DNA from: an uncultured Acetatifactor sp.
Lineage (GTDB): Bacteria > Bacillota > Clostridia > Lachnospirales > Lachnospiraceae
Reading direction: 5' to 3'
Length of the DNA: 64,000 nt
NCBI GenBank assembly: GCA_949840885.1
Contig: CATKYJ010000013.1
Coordinates: forward strand, 1-64,000
A program made the translations under genes and the position numbers. Below the pieces are notes generated by a model. The model did not search any database and was not told the DNA's origin. It was given only the letters and a program-made list of their open reading frames with translations. Below, one piece after another: positions 8,163 to 16,549 of this stretch; position 1 is the stretch's first letter, and every line of letters starts with the position of its first letter.

Positions 8163-10133
8163 TCACTGTCTGCGCAGGGTAAAGCCGCCCACCAGGCGCT
8201 TCAGCACCGCAGCCTGGTTGGAAAGCTCCTCACTGGTGGCCGCGCTCTCCTGGGCCGTGGCGGAATTGGACTGCACCACCTCGGAAATCTGGCCCACGGC
8301 CACGCTGACCTGGTCGATGGCACCGGTCTGGCGCTCCACGGCCTCCGCCATCACTTCCATCTGCCCTGACACCTGGCCTGCCAGCACCACCACGTCGGAC
8401 ACGGAGGCGGTGACATTGGCCACGGCTTCGCTGCCGCTGCCCACGGCCTGGATGGAGCGGCGTATCATCTCCATGGTGGCCTTGGTGGCCTCGTCGGATT
8501 TGTTGGCCAGCTCCCGCACCTCATTGGCCACCACCGCGAAGCCCTTGCCCGCCTCTCCGGCCCTGGCTGCCTCCACGGAGGCGTTCAGAGCCAGGATGTT
8601 GGTCTGGAGGGCAATGTCTTCAATGGTGTCGATGATGCGCTTGATCTCATTGGAGGAGGCCGTGATGGACTCCATGGCTTCGTTCAGGTCCTGGATGTAG
8701 TGGCTGCTCTCCTGGAGCTTGGCCCCCGCCCCGTTCACTGCGGTCTTGGTATCTTCCGCCAGACGGGCCGTCTCTTTGGCATCCCTGTCCATGTCCTCCA
8801 GGGTGGCGGAGAGCTCCTCCACGGAACTGGCCTGCTCCGTGGCTCCCTGGGACAGAGCCATGCCCGAGGAGGCCACCTGGGCGGAGCCGCTGGACACCCG
8901 GGCCGTGGCCGCCGCTATGCCTCCCAGGGTCTGGTTCAGTTTCTCGCCGATGGTCTGCAGATCGTCCTGGAGGGCCTTAAAGTCCCCGGGATATTGGGCG
9001 CTGCCGCCGTTCCTGGTCAGGTCGCCGTTTGCAATACTGCCCAGCACAGCGCCGATCTCCTCCAGCATGACCCTGAAATTCTGCACCAGGTGGGCGGTGG
9101 AATCCGCCAGCACTCTGGTCTCGTCCCTGCCTTTTCCCTGAGGGATGGGGCTCTTTAAGTCGCCCTGAGACAGAGTCTGCAGGCGCGCGGCGCATTTCAC
9201 GATAGGCCCTGCGATAGAGCGGCACACAAAGGCCGATATCAATATCACCACCAGGCACAGCGCCACGCTGACCCCCATCTGGACATTATTGCCCATATAG
9301 GTGTAGTGCAGGAATTCATCCTCGCTGATAGTCACGGCCACGCTCCAGCCGTCCGTGCCGGGGATGGGGGCATAGCCCTGGATGTAGTCCGTATCGTCCT
9401 CGGTATAGGTGTATCTCCCCACGCCGCTCTCCCCTGCCACCATCTTCGCCTCGATGGTTCCCAGTTCCCGGACATAGCTGTCGCCCGTGTTCTCCTCCAT
9501 CTCCCGGAGGAGGTTCTCCTGGCTCAGCACTTCCTCAATCTCCAGGGCGGCAATGGTAGTGCCCTCCTTGTCAAGGATATAAGCGTCTGCCTCCTCTCCG
9601 ATCTGGATGCCTTCTATGATGGACTGCAGGATACTGGTATCGCATTGGAAGTACACCACTCCGATCACGCTGCCCTGGGACATCACGGGCGCGGATACCA
9701 CCAGGTACATGTCGTCGCCTTCCATATAGGGGACGGACATATAGCTATTCCCCTGGAGAGCCGCCTGGAAAAAGGGTTCCCCGGAGATGTCCGCATGGTG
9801 GAACGCGTCATAGCCCTCCGTGTCCGCCATGCCCCCGAACCGCATGTAATAGGCATCCACTCTGGTCTGGATGAATGCCTGCTTCTCCTCGGGCGTAGCC
9901 TCCGGATCCGAAAGGATGGGGGAAGATGCCAGTTCCGAGATGGTCAGGGTATAAGTGGATATCATGTTCTGGGCCGCCAGAGCCGCCAGCCTGGCCGTCT
10001 CCCCCAGAGTCTTCTCCAGAGCCGCCACAGTGGAGTTGCGGGAGATCGCCGTGCCCAGCGCCACATTGATCAGGGAGACTCCCATTGTGGCAATCGCAAC
10101 CAAAATCATAATCTTCGTCTGAATCTTCTTCAT
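8163..10133 (-). CDS. Methyl-accepting chemotaxis protein
   Basis: This 656-aa transmembrane receptor has a first helix at residues 7-29, an extracellular dCache-like sensor to about 275, a second helix near 280-302, a HAMP domain, and a long coiled-coil signalling domain. The hairpin tip contains [20 protein letters not shown], the CheW/CheA-binding region. It should control CheA and flagellar motor bias. It sits inside the oligopeptide importer operon, between an ABM-like gene and the ATPase, which suggests that it senses the same ligand directly or through the binding protein. A 220-bp gap upstream may hold its own promoter, but none was evident. Confidence 0.95.
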   Translation of the reverse strand: MKKIQTKIMILVAIATMGVSLINVALGTAISRNSTVAALEKTLGETARLAALAAQNMISTYTLTISELASSPILSDPEATPEEKQAFIQTRVDAYYMRFGGMADTEGYDAFHHADISGEPFFQAALQGNSYMSVPYMEGDDMYLVVSAPVMSQGSVIGVVYFQCDTSILQSIIEGIQIGEEADAYILDKEGTTIAALEIEEVLSQENLLREMEENTGDSYVRELGTIEAKMVAGESGVGRYTYTEDDTDYIQGYAPIPGTDGWSVAVTISEDEFLHYTYMGNNVQMGVSVALCLVVILISAFVCRSIAGPIVKCAARLQTLSQGDLKSPIPQGKGRDETRVLADSTAHLVQNFRVMLEEIGAVLGSIANGDLTRNGGSAQYPGDFKALQDDLQTIGEKLNQTLGGIAAATARVSSGSAQVASSGMALSQGATEQASSVEELSATLEDMDRDAKETARLAEDTKTAVNGAGAKLQESSHYIQDLNEAMESITASSNEIKRIIDTIEDIALQTNILALNASVEAARAGEAGKGFAVVANEVRELANKSDEATKATMEMIRRSIQAVGSGSEAVANVTASVSDVVVLAGQVSGQMEVMAEAVERQTGAIDQVSVAVGQISEVVQSNSATAQESAATSEELSNQAAVLKRLVGGFTLRRQ

Positions 10134-10353
10134 TTTCCTTTTCCGGGCCCCTGCGCGTTCCCCGCCAGGCTGCGGCCCTGCCTCCTGTTCTTAAAAATAG
10201 TTTCGTCACTGTTTCACGGCTTGGCCGCTTACAGCGACATGATACGCACATACAATCGTATGGCGCAGATGTCCCCTTGACGTTCTGTGCCTTGAAATGC
10301 ACGGACTAGACAATGTTCTCGCCCAAGATGATTTTCGGCATTGTGGTCAGACA

Positions 10354-10653
10354 TCAATTCCAGCGTTTATAGAACCTCTCTATGCCCAACTTGGACACTC
10401 TTGCATGGGCCTCTTCGTTCTCCAGCACCCAATACAGGACATATGTCACTTTCCCCGTATTTCTTGTAAGGCGGACGGGCAATTCCCCCTCTTTCACTGC
10501 ATTGAAGTCTTTCTGCCGGTGGGTACGTCTGATATAGTGTACGTCTATGACGCCGTCCTGCTGCCGGTAAAATTCCGCCACTTCCTTCATCAGCGCTTCG
10601 ATTTCATCCGTTTTCGTCGGTTTTGCTTCATATATGCAGATTTCATTAAACAT
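10354..10653 (-). CDS. ABM-like (antibiotic biosynthesis monooxygenase fold) small protein
   Basis: The 99-aa product has the ferredoxin-like alpha/beta pattern of ABM or stress-responsive barrel proteins: an N-terminal strand, a helix with a regular Glu/Ala pattern, then DGVIDVHYIRR, and a C-terminal VLYWVLENEEAHARV segment. Such dimers act as quinol or haem monooxygenases, or as small binding proteins; no catalytic residue can be assigned. GGAGGAG precedes the ATG. It lies 18 bases after the dppC-type permease and is probably co-transcribed with it. Confidence 0.65.
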   Translation of the reverse strand: MFNEICIYEAKPTKTDEIEALMKEVAEFYRQQDGVIDVHYIRRTHRQKDFNAVKEGELPVRLTRNTGKVTYVLYWVLENEEAHARVSKLGIERFYKRWN

Positions 10654-10671
10654 AAGTCTCCTCCTGCCCTG

Positions 10672-11529
10672 TCACTGGGAAATCTTCCCCCTGCGTATCC
10701 CCTCGCCGAACAGGGAGAATCCCAGCACCACCCACACGATGGACAGCCCCACGCAAAGGGCGTACCAGGGCGCAGCCTGAAGATACCCCTGGGCGTCCGA
10801 GAGCATGTTGCCCAGGCTGGCCTCCGGGGGCTGCACGCCTATGCCCAGATAGCTCATGCCGGATTCTGCCAGAATGGCATTGTTGAAGCCGATCATCACG
10901 GAGACCCAGAACACGGAGAAGATATTGGGCAGGATGTGGACGAACAGGATCCGGAAGTCCTTGACGCCCAACAGCCTGGCCCGCCTGATATAGTCCGCGT
11001 CCCGCAGCTTTAAGTATTCGCTGCGCACGATCCGCACGTAGCTGGGCACGAACACGATTCCCAGCGAGATGATCACATTCTGTCTGCCGCTGCCCAGCAG
11101 ACTGATGATGACTAAAGTCAGAAGAATGCTGGGAAATCCGTTCACCGCGTCCGTGATCCGCATGACGATTTCGTCCACGATGCCGCCGAAATACCCTGTA
11201 AAGGCACCCAGGAGGATGCCCGCACAACCGGAAAAGAGCACTACCAGGCTGCTGATGCCGATGGTGGTGCCCAGTCCTTTCATGACCCTGGAGAAAATGT
11301 CCCGGCCGAAATTATCGGTGCCGAAGATGTGGCGCAGGGAGGGCGGATTGAACTTTTCCGATGCTGACATGGCCGTAGTGCTGTAAGGTGTCCAAAAGAA
11401 GCCCACGATGCCAAGCAACACCGCAACCCCCGTCATGACCAGGCCCGCCACGAGATATTTATTCCATGGGATGTTTTTCATCCATGAAACGGCCTTTTTC
11501 CCTTTTGTGTCGGAATGCTCTTCTTCCAT
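10672..11529 (-). CDS. Oligopeptide ABC importer permease, DppC/OppC type
   Basis: The 285-aa protein has an N-terminal OppC_N-like helix (VAGLVMTGVAVLLGIVGF) and five more helices, with the EAA loop around RRARLLGVKDFRILFVHILP. It pairs with the DppB-type permease encoded upstream to form the membrane channel. FGTDNFGRDIFSRVM ahead of helix 2 is typical of the DppC family. AAAGGGGG lies before the ATG. A histidine phosphatase gene separates it from its partner, which is unusual. Confidence 0.95.
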   Translation of the reverse strand: MEEEHSDTKGKKAVSWMKNIPWNKYLVAGLVMTGVAVLLGIVGFFWTPYSTTAMSASEKFNPPSLRHIFGTDNFGRDIFSRVMKGLGTTIGISSLVVLFSGCAGILLGAFTGYFGGIVDEIVMRITDAVNGFPSILLTLVIISLLGSGRQNVIISLGIVFVPSYVRIVRSEYLKLRDADYIRRARLLGVKDFRILFVHILPNIFSVFWVSVMIGFNNAILAESGMSYLGIGVQPPEASLGNMLSDAQGYLQAAPWYALCVGLSIVWVVLGFSLFGEGIRRGKISQ

Positions 11530-11610
11530 GGAATGCCCCCTTTCTACCGCTCCGCAGCCATCCCGGCCCTTTTCGGGAAAGTGTTCCTACTGCCGTCAGA
11601 GCTTACATCT

Positions 11611-12171
11611 TTATGTAAATGAATATTCACACGCTGCCTGTCCTTTCTGATAGGTACACTCAATTATTTCAGCAGGATTCATTTTTTCAATGTAGGTCAA
11701 ACATCTGAAAACCATCCCATGACCCACAAAAATAACCTTATCATAATCTGAATATTTATCCGCCACGCGTATGATTCTTTTCCGCATATGGCTCAGGGAT
11801 TCCCATCTGCATTTTTTCCCTGGCGGATACTCACCGTTAAATTCAGTAAATTCTCTGGCAAAAGCAAAGCTTTCTTCAGAAGTTTCATACTGATTGTTCT
11901 CATCAGGTATCCATTCATGCAAATCAATATCAACTTCAACTGGTATTCCTGTTTCTCTTGAAAGAATCTGAGCCGTCTGCAATGCTCTTGTGTAGGGAGA
12001 AGATACAATAAGTTCTGCGTCTTTCAGACGGGCATCTTTTGCCGTTATTTCTGCCTGCTGTCTTCCTTTTTCGGATAAAGGGGCAAAATCCCTGCCAAAT
12101 CCCCAGAATCCATTTGCAAACATATCATCGTAATTTGCTTCTCCATGCCTGACAAGATAATACAATGCCAT
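11611..12171 (-). CDS. Histidine phosphatase family protein
   Basis: The 186-aa product belongs to the phosphoglycerate-mutase-like histidine phosphatases. It has VRHGEAN at residues 7-13 (the phosphohistidine), SSPYTRALQTA near 57-67 and the second histidine in IFVGHGMVF near 148-156. It dephosphorylates a small molecule or protein; the substrate is unknown. GGGAGG lies 9 bases before the start. It is inserted between the two permease genes of the oligopeptide importer with gaps of about 33 and 81 bp, and it looks more AT-rich than both, which suggests it was acquired separately. Confidence 0.9.
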   Translation of the reverse strand: MALYYLVRHGEANYDDMFANGFWGFGRDFAPLSEKGRQQAEITAKDARLKDAELIVSSPYTRALQTAQILSRETGIPVEVDIDLHEWIPDENNQYETSEESFAFAREFTEFNGEYPPGKKCRWESLSHMRKRIIRVADKYSDYDKVIFVGHGMVFRCLTYIEKMNPAEIIECTYQKGQAACEYSFT

Positions 12172-12204
12172 CTTATGAATCCTCCCGATGCCCTTTCATC
12201 CTCC

Positions 12205-13164
12205 TCACTTCCCGCTGATGCGCGGGTCAATGAGCCGATAGATGACATCCACCAGATAATAGACTACAATCACTACGAAAGTAATGTACAGAATTAAAAT
12301 CTGCACCACCGGGAAATCCCTGGTGGAGATGGCGCTGATCAGCAGCCTGCCGATGCCGGGCAGACCGAACACCTGCTCGATCACGATGCTGCCCGCCACA
12401 ATCTCCGCCACGATCATTCCTAAGAACGTGACTACCGGCATCATGGCATTGCGCAGCACATGACCATACATGACCCGCCGCTTGGTGCAGCCCTTGCTGT
12501 AGGCCGTGCGCACATAGTCCGTGCCCACCTCCGTCAGCATGGAATTGCGTAAAAATCTTGCCGTCATGGCGATCTTCGGCAGGGCGATGGACAGCGCCGG
12601 GAACAGCAGGTATCCCAGGAAGCCCGTGAAGTCCTCCTCATAGCTGATATAGCCGCCGGGCGCAAAAAGCTTCAGGACAATGCCGAACACAAAAGTCACC
12701 AAAATGCCCAGAAAAAAAGAGGGCACCGCCATGGTGGCCTGGGTGATGACCCCCAGTACTGCGTCCAACAGCCGGCTGCCGCTCCTGGCCCAGAGCACCC
12801 CCAGGGGGATGGACACCAGTATGATCAATACAAGCGCCAGGGCCGCCAGCCACAGCGTCACGGGAAGTTTGTCCCCGATAAGCTCCGCCACAGGCATCAT
12901 CTCGTTCATGTTCTTGGAGTAGCGATAGCTGACTCCCAAATCGCCCTTTGCCACCCCCGTCACCCAGTTGAAGTAACGGACTGCCGGCGGGTCATTGAAT
13001 CCCAGTTCTTCCCGAAGCTGCTCCTCCCTCTCGGGAGTGGCTTCCGTCCCCAAAATGGACATGACCACGTCCCCGGGGATAATCTGGAACGCCAGGAAAG
13101 CGGCAACGGATACCAGGAACAATGTCATAATGAGAGTGATGGTTTTTTTACCCAGATATTTCAC
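12205..13164 (-). CDS. Oligopeptide ABC importer permease, DppB/OppB type
   Basis: This 319-aa inner-membrane protein has an N-terminal helix, the family block QIIPGDVVMSILG with EATPEREEQL, five further helices, and the EAA loop near YSKGCTKRRVMYGHVLRNAM. The start is GTG at 13164 with AAAAAGGAGG 7 bases upstream. It is the second gene of the operon, after the binding protein and the 106-bp repeats. Confidence 0.95.
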   Translation of the reverse strand: MKYLGKKTITLIMTLFLVSVAAFLAFQIIPGDVVMSILGTEATPEREEQLREELGFNDPPAVRYFNWVTGVAKGDLGVSYRYSKNMNEMMPVAELIGDKLPVTLWLAALALVLIILVSIPLGVLWARSGSRLLDAVLGVITQATMAVPSFFLGILVTFVFGIVLKLFAPGGYISYEEDFTGFLGYLLFPALSIALPKIAMTARFLRNSMLTEVGTDYVRTAYSKGCTKRRVMYGHVLRNAMMPVVTFLGMIVAEIVAGSIVIEQVFGLPGIGRLLISAISTRDFPVVQILILYITFVVIVVYYLVDVIYRLIDPRISGK

Positions 13165-13181
13165 ACTGCCGCCTCCTTTTT

Positions 13182-13402
13182 ATTCCAGTTCCGCCTCTGC
13201 ACTACAGTGCCCTTTCCGGGGAAGAGTTTCCAGCCGTTTCACGTCTGTAATCTCTTCCAGGCACTTCCGTTCCGAGGCTGTTTTTTGATTCCAGTTCCGC
13301 CTCTCCACTTCAGTGCCCTTTTCGGGGAAGAGTTTCCAGCCGTTTCACGTCTGTAATCTCTTCCGGGCACTTCCGTTCCGAGGCTGTTTTTTGATTCCAG
13401 TT
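13182..13402. repeat. 106-bp tandem duplication with nested stem-loops
   Basis: Units at 13182-13287 and 13288-13393 differ at about four positions, and a partial third unit begins at 13394. Read on the minus strand, each unit can fold: AGTGCC pairs with GGCACT on the outside and GGAAGAG with CTCTTCC on the inside. It fills the spacer between the binding-protein gene and the first permease gene, where a hairpin could slow decay of the upstream mRNA or dampen downstream transcription. Confidence 0.9.
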
Positions 13403-13456
13403 CCCATTCGTGGGAATTGGTTTTGCCTCTGCACTCGAATCGGTGCCAAGCAATTT

Positions 13457-15151
13457 TTATTCTGTGATGTACACCGTACTCATATCCTGCACATACACCG
13501 GGTAGAACTTGTAGCCCGCAAGCTTCTTACTGATTGCCGTCTGGTTGGCCGGAATCTGCAGGAACACGCTGCCCGCCTCGTCGCAGAGGATTTTCTGCAG
13601 CTCTTTGTAGTACTCTGCTTTTTGGGCCGGATCCAACTCAGCCTGGGCCTTTGTGTAGATTTCATCATATTCCGTATTCTGGAAATTGATGAAATTCTTC
13701 TTGGAGTCCGTCTGGAACCGGTTCAGCAGATAGCCGGGCGTGGAATCGCAGGTGATGCCGCTGATGGTAGCCGCATACTGACGGCCATTGTACACCTCGT
13801 CCAGCCAGGTCGCCCACTCCACTGCCTTGATGGTGGCATTGATGCCCACGGCTTTCAACTGCTCCACTACCACCTCTCCGGTCTGCATATGGAACTCATA
13901 GTCGGAGGGAATGGTGATCTCCAGGTCAAAACCATCCGGGAATCCCGCATCCGCCAGCAGTTCTTTCGCTTTTTCCACATTGGCAGCGGTGCCATAGGTG
14001 TCGTTCAGATCCACATAGTTCTCCTTAAGCGTAGGCAGCATGGCCGAACTGATAAGTGTCCCGTTCCCGCCGCCTACAAAGTCATTAATTGCCTCCTTGT
14101 CAACGGCGTAGGAAATGGCCTGGCGCACCCGCGCATCGTTCAGCGGCTCCACGGCATTATTCAGGAACAGCGCCTGTACTACATTGGATACAGACGAAAT
14201 CACCTGATGGCTGCCTTGCAGAGCCTGAACCTGAGAATCCGTCAGATAGGCGTAGAGGTCAATGGTGCCGCCTTGAAGCTCCAAAAGGGCCGTGTCGGCG
14301 CTGTTGATAATTTTAAACTCCACCTGATCCAGATAGGGCAGACCCTCCTGCCAGTACTCCGGATTCTTCGCCAGGATGATTCCCTCCTGGGGCTTGTAGG
14401 AGACAAAAGAAAACGGCCCGGTGCCGACAGGATCCGCCGACGTGTCCTCTCCGCTGCCCGCGGGGATGATAGCTGCCACGAAGCTGTAGATCAGCTCTGT
14501 GTTGGCGCTCCCTACTTTCACCTGAACCGTCTTTTCGTCTATGATGTCTACGGATTCAATCGTTTTCAGCGTGGAAATCAGGGGGGTGCCATCCAGCAGT
14601 CCCGATACCCTCTCCAAAGAGTATTTCACATCCTCAGCTGTCACGACATTGCCATTGTGGAACTTCACGTTTTCCCTCAAGGTGAACGTATAGGTCAATC
14701 CATCCTCGGAGATAGTATAGTCACTGGCTACCGCATTGATCAGATTACCATTCTCGTCGGGCTTTACCAAGCCCTCGAAAATGTTGAAAATAATTTCTTT
14801 TGTTCCTGCCGCCGTCGCTTTGTGAGGGTCAAGACTGTCGATATCCTGTTGTACTCCTACAACGATGGAGCCGCCGTACATATCCCCTGCCTGTCCGGAA
14901 GCGCTCTCGCCCTCCGAACCGGTTTCCGCGCTGCCCTCGGTCTCCTTGCTGTCCCCGGAAGCATCGGCTTCTTCGGACCCGTCGGATTCCGTGGAATCAG
15001 GCTGTGTGGATTCTGCTGTGGACTCCTTTGAGGAATTATCCTCCGAAGACTCTCCTGTGCCGTCTGCGCATCCGCCCAGTACAGCCATTCCCAGAAGCGC
15101 CGTAACCAGAAGAACACAAAGGCTCTTCTTTCCGTGAAAACTTCTTTTCAT
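13457..15151 (-). CDS. Oligopeptide ABC importer substrate-binding lipoprotein
   Basis: The 564-aa protein begins with a lipoprotein signal whose lipobox is LGGC near residue 27, then has a 60-residue Ser/Glu-rich linker and a family-5 solute-binding domain (DSLDPHKATAAGTKEI, VTAEDVKYSLER, GTGPFSFVSYKPQEG). It would be tethered to the outer face of the membrane and deliver peptides or nickel-like ligands to the permeases. The ATG at 15151 is chosen because GAGGAG lies upstream and the signal peptide starts there. A 52-bp copy of the leader is repeated at 15416-15467. It is the first gene of the operon. Confidence 0.94.
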   Translation of the reverse strand: MKRSFHGKKSLCVLLVTALLGMAVLGGCADGTGESSEDNSSKESTAESTQPDSTESDGSEEADASGDSKETEGSAETGSEGESASGQAGDMYGGSIVVGVQQDIDSLDPHKATAAGTKEIIFNIFEGLVKPDENGNLINAVASDYTISEDGLTYTFTLRENVKFHNGNVVTAEDVKYSLERVSGLLDGTPLISTLKTIESVDIIDEKTVQVKVGSANTELIYSFVAAIIPAGSGEDTSADPVGTGPFSFVSYKPQEGIILAKNPEYWQEGLPYLDQVEFKIINSADTALLELQGGTIDLYAYLTDSQVQALQGSHQVISSVSNVVQALFLNNAVEPLNDARVRQAISYAVDKEAINDFVGGGNGTLISSAMLPTLKENYVDLNDTYGTAANVEKAKELLADAGFPDGFDLEITIPSDYEFHMQTGEVVVEQLKAVGINATIKAVEWATWLDEVYNGRQYAATISGITCDSTPGYLLNRFQTDSKKNFINFQNTEYDEIYTKAQAELDPAQKAEYYKELQKILCDEAGSVFLQIPANQTAISKKLAGYKFYPVYVQDMSTVYITE

Positions 15152-15152
15152 T

Positions 15153-15204
15153 ACGCTCTTCTCCTCTTCGTCGCAATGGAATGCTTTTATGTATGCTTTC
15201 CATT
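15153..15204. repeat. 52-bp direct repeat, copy in the binding-protein leader
   Basis: The 52 bases at 15153-15204 recur without change at 15416-15467. This copy contains the ribosome binding site of the binding-protein gene. The other copy overlaps the last codons of the HEPN gene. Confidence 0.9.
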
Positions 15205-15244
15205 TGCATGATGATAAACCTCTCATTATTCGATTGTCACCCTC

Positions 15245-15272
15245 ATTTTACCATAGAATAGGGGAAAAGCAA
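15245..15272 (-). promoter_or_regulatory. Promoter candidate for the oligopeptide importer operon
   Basis: On the minus strand, TTGCTT (complement of 15267-15272) and TAAAAT (complement of 15245-15250) are 16 bp apart. This would start transcription about 85 bases ahead of the binding-protein gene. The -35 match is moderate. Confidence 0.35.
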
Positions 15273-15415
15273 GTATTTTTGTCGGTACAATCAGAGATTG
15301 GCAAATGCCCTGCTTCCGGGAGCAGGGTGCCGTAATCCGTCCGGTGGCTGCTAACATAGCTGTGGATCATGAAGTAGTTCTCTACGACAATCTGATGTCG
15401 TATGCCGGCTTCAAC

Positions 15416-15467
15416 ACGCTCTTCTCCTCTTCGTCGCAATGGAATGCTTTTATGTATGCTTTCCATT
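15416..15467. repeat. 52-bp direct repeat, copy over the HEPN stop codon
   Basis: This is the second exact copy of the 15153-15204 sequence. It supplies the last five or so codons and the stop of the HEPN gene, so one of the two copies was probably made by duplication or recombination that rewrote this gene's end. Confidence 0.9.
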
Positions 15468-15986
15468 GGTCATTGCGCACCGTCTGCGGAAGACCTGGTA
15501 CAGGCAGTTCCATTCAAAATCGCTTTCCGGCTGGTATGCCTTGGGAAAGCATTCTGCCAGCCGCTCTTTCGCTCCCGGGACATGCAGCTCCTCCCGCAGC
15601 GTCTCTTTCAAACCGTTCAGTTCCAAAAAGTATCCCACCTCTTCCAGGCCACGCCTCACCTTTTCCTCTTCTACGCAATAGTCCATATCATAGCGGGTAT
15701 CTGTCTCCCACCGGGTCAGCATGTCTGTCTTTTCGCTGATCCATTCCGTCAATACTGCCGCAGAGCCATTGTCCCTGGTCATACGCGCCAGCTTGTCGAT
15801 ATCATGCGTATTAGGCACCGTGACGCCTACACATTCCAGAAATGCTTTCAAGGTCTTTTCCACAGCCTGCTGCAGATGATAAGCCACCGCGTTCATATAA
15901 GCCTCATCATTTTCCGGCTCTTTCAGCAAGTTTTCTGCCGCTCTGTAGTCAAGAAAAGCACGCCTAAAATATCTGATGTCACACAT
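15450..15986 (-). CDS. HEPN-domain protein, toxin half of a MNT-HEPN pair
   Basis: The 178-aa protein has the HEPN pattern: helix with YHLQQAVEKTLKAFLE around residues 35-50, then VPNTHDIDKLARM, and a C-terminal helical extension. HEPN proteins of this kind are RNases or partners whose activity is blocked by the cognate nucleotidyltransferase. The start at 15986 has GGAGG six bases upstream, and its ATG overlaps the partner's stop (ATGTGTGA), so the two are translationally coupled. The C-terminus is encoded by the 52-bp repeat and may be altered from the ancestral form. Confidence 0.85.
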   Translation of the reverse strand: MCDIRYFRRAFLDYRAAENLLKEPENDEAYMNAVAYHLQQAVEKTLKAFLECVGVTVPNTHDIDKLARMTRDNGSAAVLTEWISEKTDMLTRWETDTRYDMDYCVEEEKVRRGLEEVGYFLELNGLKETLREELHVPGAKERLAECFPKAYQPESDFEWNCLYQVFRRRCAMTNGKHT

Positions 15987-16353
15987 AACATCCCTCCCTG
16001 TCATATACAACGATTCCCTTTTCCTCTATCTCCCTGCGCAGCCGTTCTCCAATTCGATCCGCATAGAGCACATCCACCGCTTCCCCGGCCGCCCCGGCAT
16101 TGTAGGAAAACGGTTTCTCCATGTCATAGCGCTCAATGCACAGGTCCAGATCGCTGTAGCTATTGCATCGAAACTCCACACCGCTTCCGAATACGATTGC
16201 CGCTTTTACATTTCCGTCCTCCTGAAAGTCCTGCTGGAGCGCCTGCACCAGTTCCTGCTTCAGCGGATGCACATACTCCGCATGGAGAAAACGGATCTTC
16301 TCGTTTTTTCTGTCAAATACAAAATGCAAGTCAAAATTGTTATATTTCTTCAT
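15979..16353 (-). CDS. MNT nucleotidyltransferase, antitoxin half of a MNT-HEPN pair
   Basis: The 124-aa product shows the minimal nucleotidyltransferase motif GSG-x8-SDLDL near residues 56-72, with the two catalytic Asp residues. In MNT-HEPN pairs this protein AMPylates or binds the HEPN toxin. It precedes the HEPN gene with an 8-bp overlap. A TATAAT -10 element lies on the minus strand at 16404-16409, about 50 bases before the start; the -35 is weak. Confidence 0.85.
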   Translation of the reverse strand: MKKYNNFDLHFVFDRKNEKIRFLHAEYVHPLKQELVQALQQDFQEDGNVKAAIVFGSGVEFRCNSYSDLDLCIERYDMEKPFSYNAGAAGEAVDVLYADRIGERLRREIEEKGIVVYDREGCYV

Positions 16354-16403
16354 TGCAGTTGCCGCTTCCTCCTCCCCCTAACCTAACAATGTCATTGGGG
16401 TTC

Positions 16404-16409
16404 ATTATA
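16404..16409 (-). promoter_or_regulatory. -10 element for the MNT-HEPN operon
   Basis: The complement of 16404-16409 reads TATAAT, 51 bases ahead of the MNT start. No strong -35 hexamer occurs at the right spacing, so this is only a candidate. Confidence 0.35.
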
Positions 16410-16529
16410 CGCTATCTCATCCAAAAAGTATAGCCGCAATTCAGAAAATATGCCGGACAGAAACACTTTGCCGATATAGACCGCACCGTGGCAAATGTGC
16501 GCTCTCCTTTCTCCCGGATTCCGGGCATA

Positions 16530-16549
16530 GAAAAAGCTGGATGTCAGCT
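16530..16549 (-). terminator. Short terminator candidate after the lyase gene
   Basis: On the minus strand AGCTG and CAGCT form a 5-bp stem with a 5-base loop that begins within the lyase stop codon, followed by five U residues. The stem is short, so efficiency is uncertain. Its place at the end of the four-enzyme unit fits. Confidence 0.35.

Noticed and set aside
13313..15031. Long plus-strand open frame of 572 codons
   Set aside because: It lies wholly antisense to the binding-protein gene and its 3' flank, has no ribosome binding site and includes the 106-bp repeat. The minus-strand frame has a signal peptide and clear family motifs.
15248..15466. Small minus-strand frame of 72 codons between the importer and HEPN genes
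   Set aside because: It begins inside the 52-bp repeat, lacks a ribosome binding site and includes a hairpin (15308-15327); no family is recognisable.
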